Assembly (NCBI GenBank): GCA_001564275.1
Contig: LKND01000028.1
Coordinates: 1 to 34,869 of the forward strand
From: Natrialbaceae archaeon Tc-Br11_E2g14
Lineage (GTDB): Archaea > Halobacteriota > Halobacteria > Halobacteriales > Natrialbaceae
Direction: 5' to 3'
Length of the DNA stretch: 34,869 nt
The position numbers and the translations under genes are program-made. A model generated the notes under the pieces. That model was not told where the DNA came from and did not search any database. It saw only the letters and a program-made list of their open reading frames with translations. Every line of letters starts with the position of its first letter. Position 1 is the first letter of the stretch. Positions 21,723-31,310 of this stretch are shown here, in pieces.

Positions 21723-23213
21723 ATGACGCGGGTGATACATACGGGCGACACCCACATCGGGTACCAGCAGTACAATCGTCCCGAGCGACGACGTGACTTC
21801 CTCGAGGCCTTTCGAGCGGTGGCCGCGGACGCCATCGACGACGACGTGGACGCCCTGATCCACGCTGGCGACCTCTTTCACGATCGGCGACCCGGACTGC
21901 TCGACATTCAGGGCACGGTCGAGGTGCTCCGGGATCTCGTGGACGCCGACATCCCCGTCCTCGCAGTCGTCGGCAACCACGAGGGGAAACGCGACGCCCA
22001 GTGGCTCGATCTCTTCGAGGATCTCGGGCTGGCAACCCGACTCGGTGCCGAGCCGGTCGTCGTCGACGAGGTCGCCTTCTACGGCCTCGATTTCGTGGCC
22101 CGCTCGCGACGCGACGACCTCGCCTACGACTTCGAGGATCTCCCAGCAGGCGCCGACCACGCCGCCCTCGTCAGCCACGGCCTGTTCGAACCGTTCGCCC
22201 ACGCGGACTGGGACACCGAACGCGTTCTCGAGGAATCGACCGTCGACTTCGACGCGATGTTGCTCGGCGACAACCACGCCCCCGACACGGCCGAGGTCGC
22301 CGACACCTGGGTCACCTACTGTGGCTCCACCGAGCGCGCGAGCGCGAGCGAACGCGACGACCGCGGCTACAACCTGGTCACGTTCGACGAGGCGGTGACG
22401 ATCACGCGTCGGGCGGTTCCCGACACCCGCGAGTTCGTCTTCGTCGACGTGGCACTCGAGGACGACGAAGGCGTCGATCGTGTCCAGGAGCGCGTTCGCG
22501 AACACGACCTCGAGGATGCCGTGGTGATCGTCACGGTGACTGGCGAGGGCCGTCCGATAACCCCGGCAGCTGTCGAAGAACTCGCCACGGAACGCGGGGC
22601 GCTCGTCGCCCGCGTGAACGATCGACGGGATATCGCCGACCCAGACGAAGACGTCTCCGTCTCCTTCGCCGATCCCGACGATGCCGTCCGCGAGCGGGTT
22701 CGGGAACTGGGCCTCTCGACGGCCGCCCTCGAGATCGATGGGACCGTCCGCGATGGGGATATCGCTGATGCGAATGTCCGTGAGGTAGTCGAGCGCCGTG
22801 TGACCGACCTCCTCGAGGACGGTGAGGAGTCGGCGTTCGAGGGCGCACCCGAGCGCGATCCGGCAACGGTGACGACGGTTGCAGACGCCCTCGCAGGTGG
22901 CGACGGTGGTGAGGAGTCGTTGGCAGGGTCCGATACCGAGGAACTGAGCAATGGTGACGCCGCGGCGCCAGTCGAGGAGGGCGCCAACGGCGTGAGCGTC
23001 GACGCGGCTCGAGCCCACCTCGAGGCTGAGGCCGAGTCCACCGACGAGGAGTCCGAGGGCGACCGACAGGAAGACGATCCCGACGACACACGAACGGATC
23101 GCAAGCGCGGGCACGGCGACGGTGAGGCGACCGCAGACGACAGCGCCACCGAGACCGACGACGACGCGAAAACGGGGGCCGCGGAGACCACCTCCCTCGG
23201 TGATTACACATGA
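21723..23213 (+). CDS. mre11: Mre11, DNA double-strand break repair nuclease
   Basis: 496 residues. All phosphodiesterase motifs are present: GDTHIG (D9, H11), HAGDLFHD (D50), [10 protein letters not shown] (N85, H86), LVSHGLF (H152) and LGDNHAP (182-187). These place two Mn2+ ions for 3'-5' exonuclease and endonuclease activity. A capping domain follows to about residue 360. The last ~125 residues are an acidic, low-complexity tail that varies among haloarchaea. Mre11 works as a dimer with Rad50 to process broken DNA ends in the cytosol. Its stop overlaps the rad50 start (ATGA, 23210-23213). The N-terminal motif fixes the start at 21723. Confidence 0.95.
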   Translation: MTRVIHTGDTHIGYQQYNRPERRRDFLEAFRAVAADAIDDDVDALIHAGDLFHDRRPGLLDIQGTVEVLRDLVDADIPVLAVVGNHEGKRDAQWLDLFEDLGLATRLGAEPVVVDEVAFYGLDFVARSRRDDLAYDFEDLPAGADHAALVSHGLFEPFAHADWDTERVLEESTVDFDAMLLGDNHAPDTAEVADTWVTYCGSTERASASERDDRGYNLVTFDEAVTITRRAVPDTREFVFVDVALEDDEGVDRVQERVREHDLEDAVVIVTVTGEGRPITPAAVEELATERGALVARVNDRRDIADPDEDVSVSFADPDDAVRERVRELGLSTAALEIDGTVRDGDIADANVREVVERRVTDLLEDGEESAFEGAPERDPATVTTVADALAGGDGGEESLAGSDTEELSNGDAAAPVEEGANGVSVDAARAHLEAEAESTDEESEGDRQEDDPDDTRTDRKRGHGDGEATADDSATETDDDAKTGAAETTSLGDYT

Positions 23214-25921
23214 GAGTCGACAGCCTCAGCCTCCGGAATTTCAAGTGCTATGGTGAGGCCGAACTCGACCTCGAGCGCGGCGTCACCGTCGTCCACGGCG
23301 TCAACGGCAGCGGGAAGTCGACGCTACTCGAGGCGGTCTTTTTCGCCCTCTATGGATCGAAGGCCCTCGACGATCGGACCCTCGACGACGTAATCACCAC
23401 GGGCGAAGAGACCTGTGGCGTCGAACTCGCCTTCACTCACGCGAACGCCACCTACCGGATCGAACGGGAACTCACCCTCCGCGGGGACCGGGCGACGACG
23501 ACCACCTGCGTCCTCGAGACGCCCGAGGGGTCGATCGAGGGGGCACGCGACGTGCGCGCCGAGATCACCCACCTCCTCCGGATGGACGCCGAGGCGTTCG
23601 TCAACTGCGCCTACGTCCGTCAGGGTGAGGTGAACAAGCTCATCCACGCCTCCCCCCGCGAGCGACAGGACATGATCGACGACCTCCTCCAGCTCGGCGC
23701 ACTCGAGGAGTACCGCGAGCGAGCCAGCGAAGCCAGACTGGGCGTAAAGGACGTCCTCGACAGACAGGCGGGGGCCCTGGAGCAACTGCGCGAGCAGATC
23801 GAGCGAAAGGAGGACAAGGATCTCCACGAGCGCCTCAACGAACTCGAGAGTCGCCGCGCGGACCTCGACGAGGAACTCGAGCACTACGAGCGCCAGCAGG
23901 CAGCTGCCGAGGCGACTCTCGAGGAGGCCATCGACATCCTCGAACGACACGAAGAGACCCGCGAGGAGATCGAAACGCTCGAGGCAGTCATCGCGGACCT
24001 TCGGTCGACGATCAGCGAAACGGAACGAGAGCGCGAGGAACTGCTCGAAAAGATAGGCGAACTCGAGGACGAACGTGAGGCGGCCCGCGAGGAACGCTCG
24101 ACTCTGCTCGAGGAGCTCGACATGGACGTGGAACTCGAGAGCGAGGCGCAAGACGAAAGCAAAGCCGATGGGCTGGACCTCGAGGCCGCAATCGAGGACC
24201 TCGAGGCCGAGGACGACGCCCTCCGTGATCGCCTCGAGGACGTGCGGGTCGACATCGAAGGGACGAGCAACGAGATCGATACCCTGCGAGCGCGAGCCGA
24301 CGAACTCGAGACGGAGGCCGAGGACGCGCGGGCAGACGCCCAGTCGCTGGCCGATGATCTGGAGGCGGCCGAAGCGAAGATCGACGAACAGGAAACGACG
24401 ATTGCCGCCCTCGAGGACGACATCGAGGACGAGCGGGCGCTGTTCGACGACGCGCCGATCGAGTTCGGTGGCGCCACGGCTCACCGTGACGAGGTCGCCG
24501 AGGAACGCGAGGAGATCCGTTCGTCGCTGGCGGACGTCTCGGCCAGAGTCGACGCCGTCGAGGCCTCAATCGAGGAGGGAGAGGCGCTGCTGGAGGCGGG
24601 GAAGTGCCCCGAGTGTGGCCAGCCAGTCGAGGAGTCCCCACACGTCGACGTCCTCACGGAGCGTCGCGAGGAGAAAGCCGACCTGGAGCGAGAACGCGAG
24701 GAACTCGCGGACGAACTCGAGACCGTCGAGGAGGCACTCGAGCGTGCCGAGACGCTGGTCGAGGCCGAATCCCAAATCGAGGCGCTCGAGACCCGTCTCG
24801 AGAACGTCACCCAGTTGCTGGCGGAGAAACGCAGGACTCTCGAGGATCGTCGCAAACGCCGCGAAGAACTGCAGGGAACGGCCGAGGACCTCGAGGCAAC
24901 GGCCGAGACGAAACGCGAGGCGGTCACCGATCTCGAGGGAGACCTGGAGGCCGCACGGGACCGCCTCGGAGACATCAACCGCGAGCGAGCCACGATCCGT
25001 GACCGCCTCGAGACCTGTCGCACCATCAGGGATCTGACGGCCCGGATCGACGCCCTCGCAAGCGAGGCCGACGGCCTGCGCGAACGGCGAGCGAGCAGGG
25101 CCGAGTTGAACGAGGAACGCCGCGAACGGCTCTCCGAAAAGCGCGAGCAAAAGCGCGACCTCCAGGACGAGTTCGACGCCTCGCGGATCGAGGACGCCCG
25201 CGAGGAACGGGAAAACGCCGAGGCCTATATCGAACAGGTCGAGCCGAAACTGGAAACCATCGAGGCCGACCGGGAGTCGGCGCAGAACGCCATCGGTGCG
25301 GTCAAACAGGAACTGACCGAACTCGAGGAGCTACGCACGGACGTCGAACACGTCGAGGAGCGGTGTGAGGCGCTGCAATCGCTGTACGACGAGGCTGAGA
25401 CGCTGCAGACGACGTACGGAGACCTTCGCGCGGAGTTGCGCCAGCGCAACGTCGATACCCTCGAGCGGCTGCTCAACGAGACCTTCGAGCTCGTCTACCA
25501 GAACGATTCCTACGCCTCGATCGACCTCGACGGGGAGTATCGACTCACAGTGTATCAGAAAGACGGTGAAACGCTCGAGCCCGAACAGCTGTCCGGGGGC
25601 GAGCGCGCCCTGTTCAACCTGAGTCTCCGGTGTGCGATCTATCGCCTGCTGGCCGAGGGCGTCGAGGGTGCGGCCCCGATGCCGCCGCTGATCCTCGACG
25701 AGCCGACGGTGTTCCTCGATTCGGGCCACGTCACGCAACTCGTGTCACTCATCGAGTCGATGCGCCAACTCGGCGTCGAGCAGATCGTCGTCGTCAGTCA
25801 CGACGAGGAACTCGTGGGTGCGGCCGACGACCTCGTGCGAGTGGAGAAAGACGCCACGTCGAACCGATCACGGCTCGAGCGCGGGGAGCCACCCGAGGCG
25901 GCGTTGCTGGCAGGCGACTGA
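23210..25921 (+). CDS. rad50: Rad50, SMC-like ATPase of the Mre11-Rad50 complex
   Basis: 903 residues, normal for archaeal Rad50. Walker [10 protein letters not shown] is at 30-38. Two long, Glu/Arg-rich coiled-coil arms (about 170-455 and 480-740) meet at the zinc hook CPEC (C466, C469), where two molecules join through Zn2+. The ABC signature LSGGE (794-798) and Walker B LILDEP (D830, E831) with a D-loop form the C-terminal ATPase lobe. ATP binding and hydrolysis control access of Mre11 to DNA ends and tethering of broken ends. Coupled to mre11 by a 4-nt overlap. It converges with the DUF7346 gene, with a 26-nt gap. The frame is intact and all key residues are present. Confidence 0.96.
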   Translation: MRVDSLSLRNFKCYGEAELDLERGVTVVHGVNGSGKSTLLEAVFFALYGSKALDDRTLDDVITTGEETCGVELAFTHANATYRIERELTLRGDRATTTTCVLETPEGSIEGARDVRAEITHLLRMDAEAFVNCAYVRQGEVNKLIHASPRERQDMIDDLLQLGALEEYRERASEARLGVKDVLDRQAGALEQLREQIERKEDKDLHERLNELESRRADLDEELEHYERQQAAAEATLEEAIDILERHEETREEIETLEAVIADLRSTISETEREREELLEKIGELEDEREAAREERSTLLEELDMDVELESEAQDESKADGLDLEAAIEDLEAEDDALRDRLEDVRVDIEGTSNEIDTLRARADELETEAEDARADAQSLADDLEAAEAKIDEQETTIAALEDDIEDERALFDDAPIEFGGATAHRDEVAEEREEIRSSLADVSARVDAVEASIEEGEALLEAGKCPECGQPVEESPHVDVLTERREEKADLEREREELADELETVEEALERAETLVEAESQIEALETRLENVTQLLAEKRRTLEDRRKRREELQGTAEDLEATAETKREAVTDLEGDLEAARDRLGDINRERATIRDRLETCRTIRDLTARIDALASEADGLRERRASRAELNEERRERLSEKREQKRDLQDEFDASRIEDAREERENAEAYIEQVEPKLETIEADRESAQNAIGAVKQELTELEELRTDVEHVEERCEALQSLYDEAETLQTTYGDLRAELRQRNVDTLERLLNETFELVYQNDSYASIDLDGEYRLTVYQKDGETLEPEQLSGGERALFNLSLRCAIYRLLAEGVEGAAPMPPLILDEPTVFLDSGHVTQLVSLIESMRQLGVEQIVVVSHDEELVGAADDLVRVEKDATSNRSRLERGEPPEAALLAGD

Positions 25922-25947
25922 GCCGACTCCACCGACGACGGCGGCCG

Positions 25948-26421
25948 TCACTGCTGACCGCTCTCGGCTGGACTCCGTTCTGTGGGGCCGCTACGAACCC
26001 GATCGAGCGCATTGGCCGCCTCACTCGAGACCGTGTACCCCCGTTCACCCGCCACCGTCGTCTCCTCGAGGAGCCCCGACGCCGTGAGGACGGTGAGCAG
26101 GCCGTGGAGGTCGCTCTCACAGCGGTCGTAACGCTCGAGCATCGTGCGAACCGCCAGCGGTCCGTCGTCGGCGACGTCGACGAGCAGTCCGAGTGCCGGT
26201 TCGGTGGGCACTGCCCTCACGAGCATCCGCACGTCAGGATCGACACCGCGAGCAGCCGTCTCGAGGGTCGACGCTTCCTCCAGGACCGTCAACTGATCGT
26301 TGGGGAGGTACAGCTCCTCGCCCGTGGTTGGGTCCCGAACGAGGCTGGCCTCGCTCGAGCGCTTGACCAGAAAATAGCGCGTGCCGTCGTCGTCACTGAC
26401 TGGTGTTTGATTCGGGCTCAT
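25948..26421 (-). CDS. DUF7346-like small protein, winged-helix-like C-terminus
   Basis: 157 residues. The N-terminus RYFLVKRSSEASLVRDPTTG and LYLPNDQLTVLE contain the conserved family block; the C-terminal half (LLTVLTASGLLEETTVAGERGYTVS) reads like a winged helix with its wing. I associate it from memory with DUF7346, a haloarchaeal family found next to rad50. It may bind DNA, but no regulator assignment is justified. Its ATG overlaps the stop of the DUF7322 gene (ATGA, 26418-26421), so the pair is translationally coupled. Confidence 0.75.
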   Translation of the reverse strand: MSPNQTPVSDDDGTRYFLVKRSSEASLVRDPTTGEELYLPNDQLTVLEEASTLETAARGVDPDVRMLVRAVPTEPALGLLVDVADDGPLAVRTMLERYDRCESDLHGLLTVLTASGLLEETTVAGERGYTVSSEAANALDRVRSGPTERSPAESGQQ

Positions 26422-26837
26422 GATTCGGCCTCGGGTTCGGACTCCGGTCCGGGAGCGTCCTCGAGTTCGGCGGGGTCAGTCACGTCGTCCTCCCCGACGC
26501 TTGCGGGGTCGAAGGTATAAAACCGGTAGAGTGCAGAGGCCCCGAGCACGCCGCCCACGGCGACGAGCGGAAGTCCCCAGTCAGTGTTCGACTCGAGAGC
26601 GATGAACAGGATTCCAAGCGGGAGCGTGAGCACGGCTCCCTTCACGAGGAGCACGATGGTCCAGAACTGCTTTCGCATCTCCGGGTCGGCGTCGCTCGGG
26701 TCGGCCTCGACCTGAGGAATCGTCAGCGAGTCCGTACTCGAGTCGTAGAGGTCTGCCTCGGGGTTGGGCTCGTCGGGTTCGTGCTCGCTCGGCTCGAAGT
26801 CGAAGCCGTCGTGCTCGTCGTCGTCCGGAAACACCAC
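26418..26837 (-). CDS. DUF7322-like small membrane protein
   Basis: 139 residues. A very acidic N-terminus (about 1-60) is followed by two membrane helices at about 67-84 (IVLLVKGAVLTLPLGILFIA) and 90-105 (WGLPLVAVGGVLGASALYRF), then an acidic C-terminus. The topology is a small two-helix membrane protein of unknown function; I recall this family as DUF7322 in haloarchaea. The GTG at 26837 (a second GTG is immediately next) lies 26 nt after a TATA-like box at 26859-26868, consistent with a leaderless start. Cotranscribed with the DUF7346 gene. Confidence 0.75.
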   Translation of the reverse strand: MVFPDDDEHDGFDFEPSEHEPDEPNPEADLYDSSTDSLTIPQVEADPSDADPEMRKQFWTIVLLVKGAVLTLPLGILFIALESNTDWGLPLVAVGGVLGASALYRFYTFDPASVGEDDVTDPAELEDAPGPESEPEAES

Positions 26838-26858
26838 GTCGCTGAGTACGACGCCGCA

Positions 26859-26868
26859 TTCAAAAAGC
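26859..26868 (-). promoter_or_regulatory. TATA-like box of the DUF7322-DUF7346 pair
   Basis: Minus strand GCTTTTTGAA centred about 26 nt upstream of the GTG at 26837. Confidence 0.45.
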
Positions 26869-26876
26869 GTTCGCGT

Positions 26877-27041
26877 TCAGACCAGTTCCTCGAGGAGGAG
26901 TGTTCGTGACGTCTCCATCCACGCAAGCGGGTTTTCGGCGTCGTAAAAGACAGTGACCTCGTCGGTCTCGTAGGCCTCGATCGTGGTCGTCCCGTTCGGT
27001 TCCTCACGGGGGCCGCCACCGTCCGTCGTATCGTCGGTCAT
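26877..27041 (-). CDS. DUF7331-like small acidic protein
   Basis: 54 residues from the ATG at 27041. TTTIEAYETDEVTVFYDAEN and NPLAWMETSRTLLLEEL are the conserved blocks of a small haloarchaeal family I recall as DUF7331. It is acidic, without membrane segments or catalytic motif; function unknown. An upstream in-frame GTG at 27062 would add seven residues outside the conserved part and is less likely. A TATA box is not convincing (weak minus GCATAGTT near 27068-27075). It is divergent from polB, sharing a 153-nt region. Confidence 0.72.
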   Translation of the reverse strand: MTDDTTDGGGPREEPNGTTTIEAYETDEVTVFYDAENPLAWMETSRTLLLEELV

Positions 27042-27162
27042 ATGGATAGACACGGAAAGCACCTCGAACTATGCTAAGTGTTACCACGTTAAATGTCTTT
27101 TTGCCCGATCTCAACACCGTTCTCGAGTCCGTCATCCGCGCACCGTCGGGCGAGACGGATGG

Positions 27163-27170
27163 GTTTTTAC
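27163..27170 (+). promoter_or_regulatory. TATA-like box of polB
   Basis: GTTTTTAC centred 28 nt before the ATG at 27195. It rules against the longer in-frame start at 27093. Confidence 0.6.
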
Positions 27171-27194
27171 CCGGGGCCCCCAAACCCCGACAGC

Positions 27195-30100
27195 ATGACA
27201 AATGCGGGCCAGACAGGGTTGGACGCGTTCGCCGCGGGTGACGGAGAACGCCCCGACGAGGAGGCTGCACACGTCGCCGGCAACGGCGGCTCGACGATAG
27301 ACGAGGTGATCGATATCCGCGCGGAGACGCTGCCGGATGCTGACGGCGAACGGGAACTCGCCGTCATGCAGGTCGATTACACTGTCGAGGGTTACGGCGA
27401 CGAGGAGTACCCCATCGTCCACCTCTTCGGCCGCACACGCGAGAACGACCTCGAGCACGTGAAAGTGCTCGGCTTTCGCCCGTACTTTTACGCGCCGGCG
27501 GACACCGTCGACGAGGAGGCCCTCGAGGGACACGATCGCATCACCGGCTGGGAGGACACCGGTGACGACGGGGAGCCCTACGAGAGTATTCGGGGCGAGC
27601 GCCTGGTCAAGATCTTCGGGCAAACGCCTCGCGACGTCGGGCAAATGCGTGACGAGTTCGAGCACTACGAGGCCGACATCCTCTTTCCGAACCGACTGCT
27701 GATCGACAAGGACATCCGGAGCGGCGTTCGAGTTCCCGAGCGCCGGGCCGACGATGGCAGCCTCCTCGTGCCCCACACCGAACTCGAGGCCTGTGCGGTC
27801 GAGGCCGACCCGCGCGTCCAGACCTTCGACATCGAGGTCGACGACCGCAACGGGTTTCCGGAGGACGGCGAGGAGCCGATCATCTGTCTGGCCAGTCACG
27901 ACTCCTACCGGGATGAGTACCTTCTCTGGGTGTTCGAGGCCGACGAGGGCGACGGGGTCGTCCCCGACGAGCTCACCGACTACGCTCCCATCGAAGGTGA
28001 GATCGACCACGCGGTTCGCGCATTCGATACGGAAGAACAGATGCTCGAGTCGTTCGTCGAGTACATTCGAGAAACGAATCCGGATGTCTTGACGGGCTGG
28101 AATTTCGACGACTTCGACGCGCCGTATCTGCTCGACCGCCTCGAGGAACTCGAGGGGCCACACCACGACCACACCCTGAACGTCGATCGGCTCTCCCGCG
28201 TCGATGAAGTCTGGCGGAGCAACTGGGGCGGCCCCGACATCAAGGGCCGGGTCGTCTTCGACCTGCTGTATGGCTATCAGCGGATGGTCTTTTCCGAACT
28301 CGATTCGTACCGGTTGGACGCCGTCGGCGAGGCCGAGTTGGGGGTGGGAAAAGAGCGCTACGCCGGGTCGATCGGCGATCTCTGGGAGGACGATCCAACG
28401 CGCCTGCTAGAGTACAACCTGCGGGACGTCGAACTCTGTGTGGAACTCGACCGCCAGCAGGAAATCGTCGCCTTCTGGGACGAGGTGCGAACATTCGTCG
28501 GGTGTAAACTCGAGGACGCGCCCACCCCCGGCGACACGGTCGACATGTACGTCCTTCACGAGGCCCACGGGCGGTTCGCCCTGCCATCGAAGGGCCAACA
28601 GGAGGCGGGCGAAGAGTACGAGGGTGGGGCGGTCTTCGATCCGATCACGGGCGTCAAAGAGAACGTGACGGTACTGGACCTCAAGAGCCTGTACCCGATG
28701 TGTATGGTGACGATCAACGCCTCTCCTGAGACGAGAGTCGATCCCGAGACCTACGACGGGGACACCCACATCGCGCCCTCGGGGACACACTTCCGACAGG
28801 AGCCAGACGGCGTGATGCGGGAGATGATCACCGAACTGCTGGCCGAGCGTGAAGAAAAGAAGTCACTTCGGAATCAACACGAACCTGGCACCCAGCCGTA
28901 CGAGCAGTACGACCGACAGCAAGGAGCTGTCAAGGTTATCATGAACTGTTTCACGCCTGATACGGAAGTGCTCACACCCGAGGGCGTTCGCGATATTACG
29001 GCACTCGAGGTAGGTGACGAGGTCTATTCGCTCGACCCCGAAACGATGGAGATGACAGTCAAACCTGTCGTCGAAACCCACTCGTATCCTGAGTACAGGA
29101 ATGAACTGATCGATATTCGAACGGATAAGATCGATTTCCGGGTAACTCCCAACCACCGAATGCTCGTCCGGAAAAACGAAACGAACGGCAGTACGGAGGA
29201 CGGCTACAGATTCGTCGAAGCCGGCAACCTCGATCGAGCGACGAATTACGAACTGCCCCACGACTGGTCGGGCCCGGACGGTGACCCGCTCGAGCGCGTG
29301 GATTTGACCGAGCACATCGACGGAGAGTACGAAGTGTGGGTTCGTCCTACCGTCCACGGACACTCGTTCACTGCAGAACTTGGATGGACGCCGCGACGGG
29401 TTACAAAAGCAGACGTGGGGGAGACGGGATACGTGTTTACGGCCGAGGAGTTCGACGAGCATCGTGAGTACATCGAGGAGGTGTGTGAACGGAGTTTCAT
29501 CCACCTCGAGTCCGGGCGGAAGTGGATTCCACGGATCTACGATGGCGATACGTTCCTCGATTTTCTCGCATGGTATATCACCGAAGGGGACGTGTACACT
29601 TCGGCGGAAAAAGAGTTCGGCGAAACCACACGTGGGTCGGCAACCACCGTCAAAATCGCCCAGAATAGCCATCCCATTGCCGACGGCGGTCCCAATCATC
29701 ACGAAACGATCGGCTCACTGCTCGAAACGATGGGCTTCGATTGTTACGTCGACGACCGGAGCTACCAGGTTACGTCCCTGCTGCTTGGTGAATTTCTCCG
29801 TGAGACCTGTGGGACGAGCAGTTTCGAGAAGCGTATCCCCGACTTCGTATTCGAATGTAGCCGACGGCAGAAACGACGGTTCCTCGAAACGTTGATCGAC
29901 GGCGACGGTGATTGGCAGACGAACAGTTGGCGATACACCACCTCGAGTGAACAATTGCGCGACGACGTGCTTCGACTCTGTGCACATATCGGGTTGACAG
30001 CCAGTTACAATCGAGATAGCGGCTCGTGGCGGATCTACGGCACCGAGGACTCGAAGAATACACTCAGAATGCATCGAAGTGCCTCCCGAAGCACGGCTGA

Positions 30101-31151
30101 GGACGGCGTGTACTGTGTTACCGTCGCGGATAATCACACGCTCCTGGCCGGTCGCAATGGCAAATTCCAGTTCGTCGGACAATCGCTCTACGGCGTTTCT
30201 GGATGGGAACGGTTCCGTCTGTACGACAAAGAGGCGGCGTCGGCCATCACGGCGACTGGGCGAGAGGTGATCGAGTTCACCGAGGAGGCCTCGAACGAGA
30301 TCGGGTACGACGTCGCCTACGGGGATACTGACAGCGTCATGCTCGAGCTCGGTCCCGACGTTACGACCGACGAGGCAATCGAGCAATCCTTCGAAATCGA
30401 GGAGTACGTCAACGAGCGCTACGACGACTTCGCCCTCGAGGAGCTCAACGCCGAGTTCCACCGGTTCCAGATCGAGTTCGAGAAGCTCTACCGGCGATTC
30501 TTCCAGGCGGGGACGAAAAAGCGCTACGCAGGCCACATCGTCTGGAAGGAGGGCAAGGAAGTCGACGACATCGACATCACCGGCTTCGAGTACAAACGCT
30601 CTGACATCGCCCCGATCACGAAGGAGGTCCAACACCGCGTGATCGAAATGATCGTCCGGGAGGGTGACGTCGACGCCGTGACGGAGTACGTCGCCGGCGT
30701 CATCGAGGACTTCCAGGAGGGGAACGCGAACCTCGAGGAGATCGCCATTCCGGGCGGCATTGGAAAACGCCTGGACAACTACGACACCGACACGGCTCAC
30801 GTCCGCGGGGCGAAGTACGCGAATCGCTTGCTCGGTACGAATTTCGACCGCGGGAGCAAACCCAAACGGCTCTACCTCGACCGGGTCGATCCGGCCTTTT
30901 TCCGCCGTCTCGAAGATCAAGAGGGGTTCGATCCCCACACCGACCTCGTTTACGGGGCGTTCAAGCGCGACCCGGACGTCATCTGTTTCGAGTACGAAGA
31001 CCAGATTCCAGACGCGTTCGAGGTCGACTACGACAAGATGCTCGAGAAAACCCTCAAAGGGCCAATCGAGCGGATCCTCGAGGCCCTGGGAATGTCCTGG
31101 GAGGAAGTCAAAACGGGCCAGGAACAGACCGGCCTCGACAGCTTCATGTAG
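27195..31151 (+). CDS. polB: Family B DNA polymerase (PolB1) precursor with intein
   Basis: 1318-residue precursor; removal of the intein (585-996) leaves a 906-residue polymerase. Proofreading motifs: Exo I FDIEVDD (D212, E214), Exo II NFDDFD (N303-D305), Exo III YNLRD (Y407, D411). Polymerase motifs: A LDLKSLYP (D495), B KVIMN/SLYG split by the intein, C YGDTDS (D1044, D1046). All catalytic Asp are present, so it should be an active replicative polymerase, as PolB1 is in other haloarchaea. The start at 27195 is set by the TATA-like box at 27163-27170. The C-terminus TGLDSFM resembles a PCNA-interacting peptide (QTGLDSFM, consensus QxxLxxFF). The mre11-rad50 genes upstream and suf genes downstream reproduce a haloarchaeal gene order I recall. 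Confidence 0.96.
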   Translation: MTNAGQTGLDAFAAGDGERPDEEAAHVAGNGGSTIDEVIDIRAETLPDADGERELAVMQVDYTVEGYGDEEYPIVHLFGRTRENDLEHVKVLGFRPYFYAPADTVDEEALEGHDRITGWEDTGDDGEPYESIRGERLVKIFGQTPRDVGQMRDEFEHYEADILFPNRLLIDKDIRSGVRVPERRADDGSLLVPHTELEACAVEADPRVQTFDIEVDDRNGFPEDGEEPIICLASHDSYRDEYLLWVFEADEGDGVVPDELTDYAPIEGEIDHAVRAFDTEEQMLESFVEYIRETNPDVLTGWNFDDFDAPYLLDRLEELEGPHHDHTLNVDRLSRVDEVWRSNWGGPDIKGRVVFDLLYGYQRMVFSELDSYRLDAVGEAELGVGKERYAGSIGDLWEDDPTRLLEYNLRDVELCVELDRQQEIVAFWDEVRTFVGCKLEDAPTPGDTVDMYVLHEAHGRFALPSKGQQEAGEEYEGGAVFDPITGVKENVTVLDLKSLYPMCMVTINASPETRVDPETYDGDTHIAPSGTHFRQEPDGVMREMITELLAEREEKKSLRNQHEPGTQPYEQYDRQQGAVKVIMNCFTPDTEVLTPEGVRDITALEVGDEVYSLDPETMEMTVKPVVETHSYPEYRNELIDIRTDKIDFRVTPNHRMLVRKNETNGSTEDGYRFVEAGNLDRATNYELPHDWSGPDGDPLERVDLTEHIDGEYEVWVRPTVHGHSFTAELGWTPRRVTKADVGETGYVFTAEEFDEHREYIEEVCERSFIHLESGRKWIPRIYDGDTFLDFLAWYITEGDVYTSAEKEFGETTRGSATTVKIAQNSHPIADGGPNHHETIGSLLETMGFDCYVDDRSYQVTSLLLGEFLRETCGTSSFEKRIPDFVFECSRRQKRRFLETLIDGDGDWQTNSWRYTTSSEQLRDDVLRLCAHIGLTASYNRDSGSWRIYGTEDSKNTLRMHRSASRSTAEDGVYCVTVADNHTLLAGRNGKFQFVGQSLYGVSGWERFRLYDKEAASAITATGREVIEFTEEASNEIGYDVAYGDTDSVMLELGPDVTTDEAIEQSFEIEEYVNERYDDFALEELNAEFHRFQIEFEKLYRRFFQAGTKKRYAGHIVWKEGKEVDDIDITGFEYKRSDIAPITKEVQHRVIEMIVREGDVDAVTEYVAGVIEDFQEGNANLEEIAIPGGIGKRLDNYDTDTAHVRGAKYANRLLGTNFDRGSKPKRLYLDRVDPAFFRRLEDQEGFDPHTDLVYGAFKRDPDVICFEYEDQIPDAFEVDYDKMLEKTLKGPIERILEALGMSWEEVKTGQEQTGLDSFM
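28947..30182 (+). mobile_element. Intein in PolB motif B with LAGLIDADG homing endonuclease
   Basis: 412 residues inserted between N584 and S997 of the precursor, inside polymerase motif B (KVIMN|SLYG). The splicing N-block starts CFTPDTEVLT with Cys1. Block B is FRVTPNHRML (the T-x-x-H element). Block F is VYCVTVADNHTLLAG. The intein ends FQFVGQ followed by Ser, so the last residue is Gln instead of Asn and the usual penultimate His is Gly. Two LAGLIDADG-type helices, LAWYITEGD (791-799) and LIDGDGD (900-906 of the precursor), indicate a homing endonuclease domain with its acidic residues intact. The stretch looks less GC-rich than the exteins. PolB inteins are well known in haloarchaea; the element spreads by cutting intein-free alleles during genetic exchange. 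Confidence 0.93.
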
Positions 31152-31294
31152 CGTCTCGTTCCGGCGATTGGAAGGCATCGTTGGCGAGATCGTAACAATC
31201 AATCCCGCATTTGCGAACTAGTCTTTCTAAATCGGGAACGGAAGCAATTGAATACGAAACCATTATGAGCCTCACGACCCACCAGTGAAACGAC

Positions 31295-31300
31295 AGAGGT
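31295..31300 (+). promoter_or_regulatory. Shine-Dalgarno-like site of sufC
   Basis: AGAGGT with a 10-nt spacer to the ATG at 31311. It implies that the suf transcript has a 5' leader, unlike most genes here. A TATA candidate is TTTCTAAAT at 31223-31231, but this is weak. The 159-nt gap 31152-31310 holds no gene. Confidence 0.45.
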
Positions 31301-31310
31301 ATTCAACCAA

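Noticed and set aside
21681..23114. 477-codon minus-strand frame
   Set aside because: Antisense to mre11; all Mre11 motifs lie on the plus strand.
23324..24484. 386-codon minus-strand Leu/Val-rich frame that could look like a membrane protein
   Set aside because: Mirror of the Rad50 coiled coil: GAG/GAC codons read as CTC/GTC on the other strand.
28240..28587. Idea that PolB is split or frameshifted, given its 1318 residues
   Set aside because: The extra length is fully accounted for by the in-frame intein; exteins join into an intact motif B.
29715..31202. 495-codon minus-strand frame
   Set aside because: Antisense to PolB and the intein; no domain.
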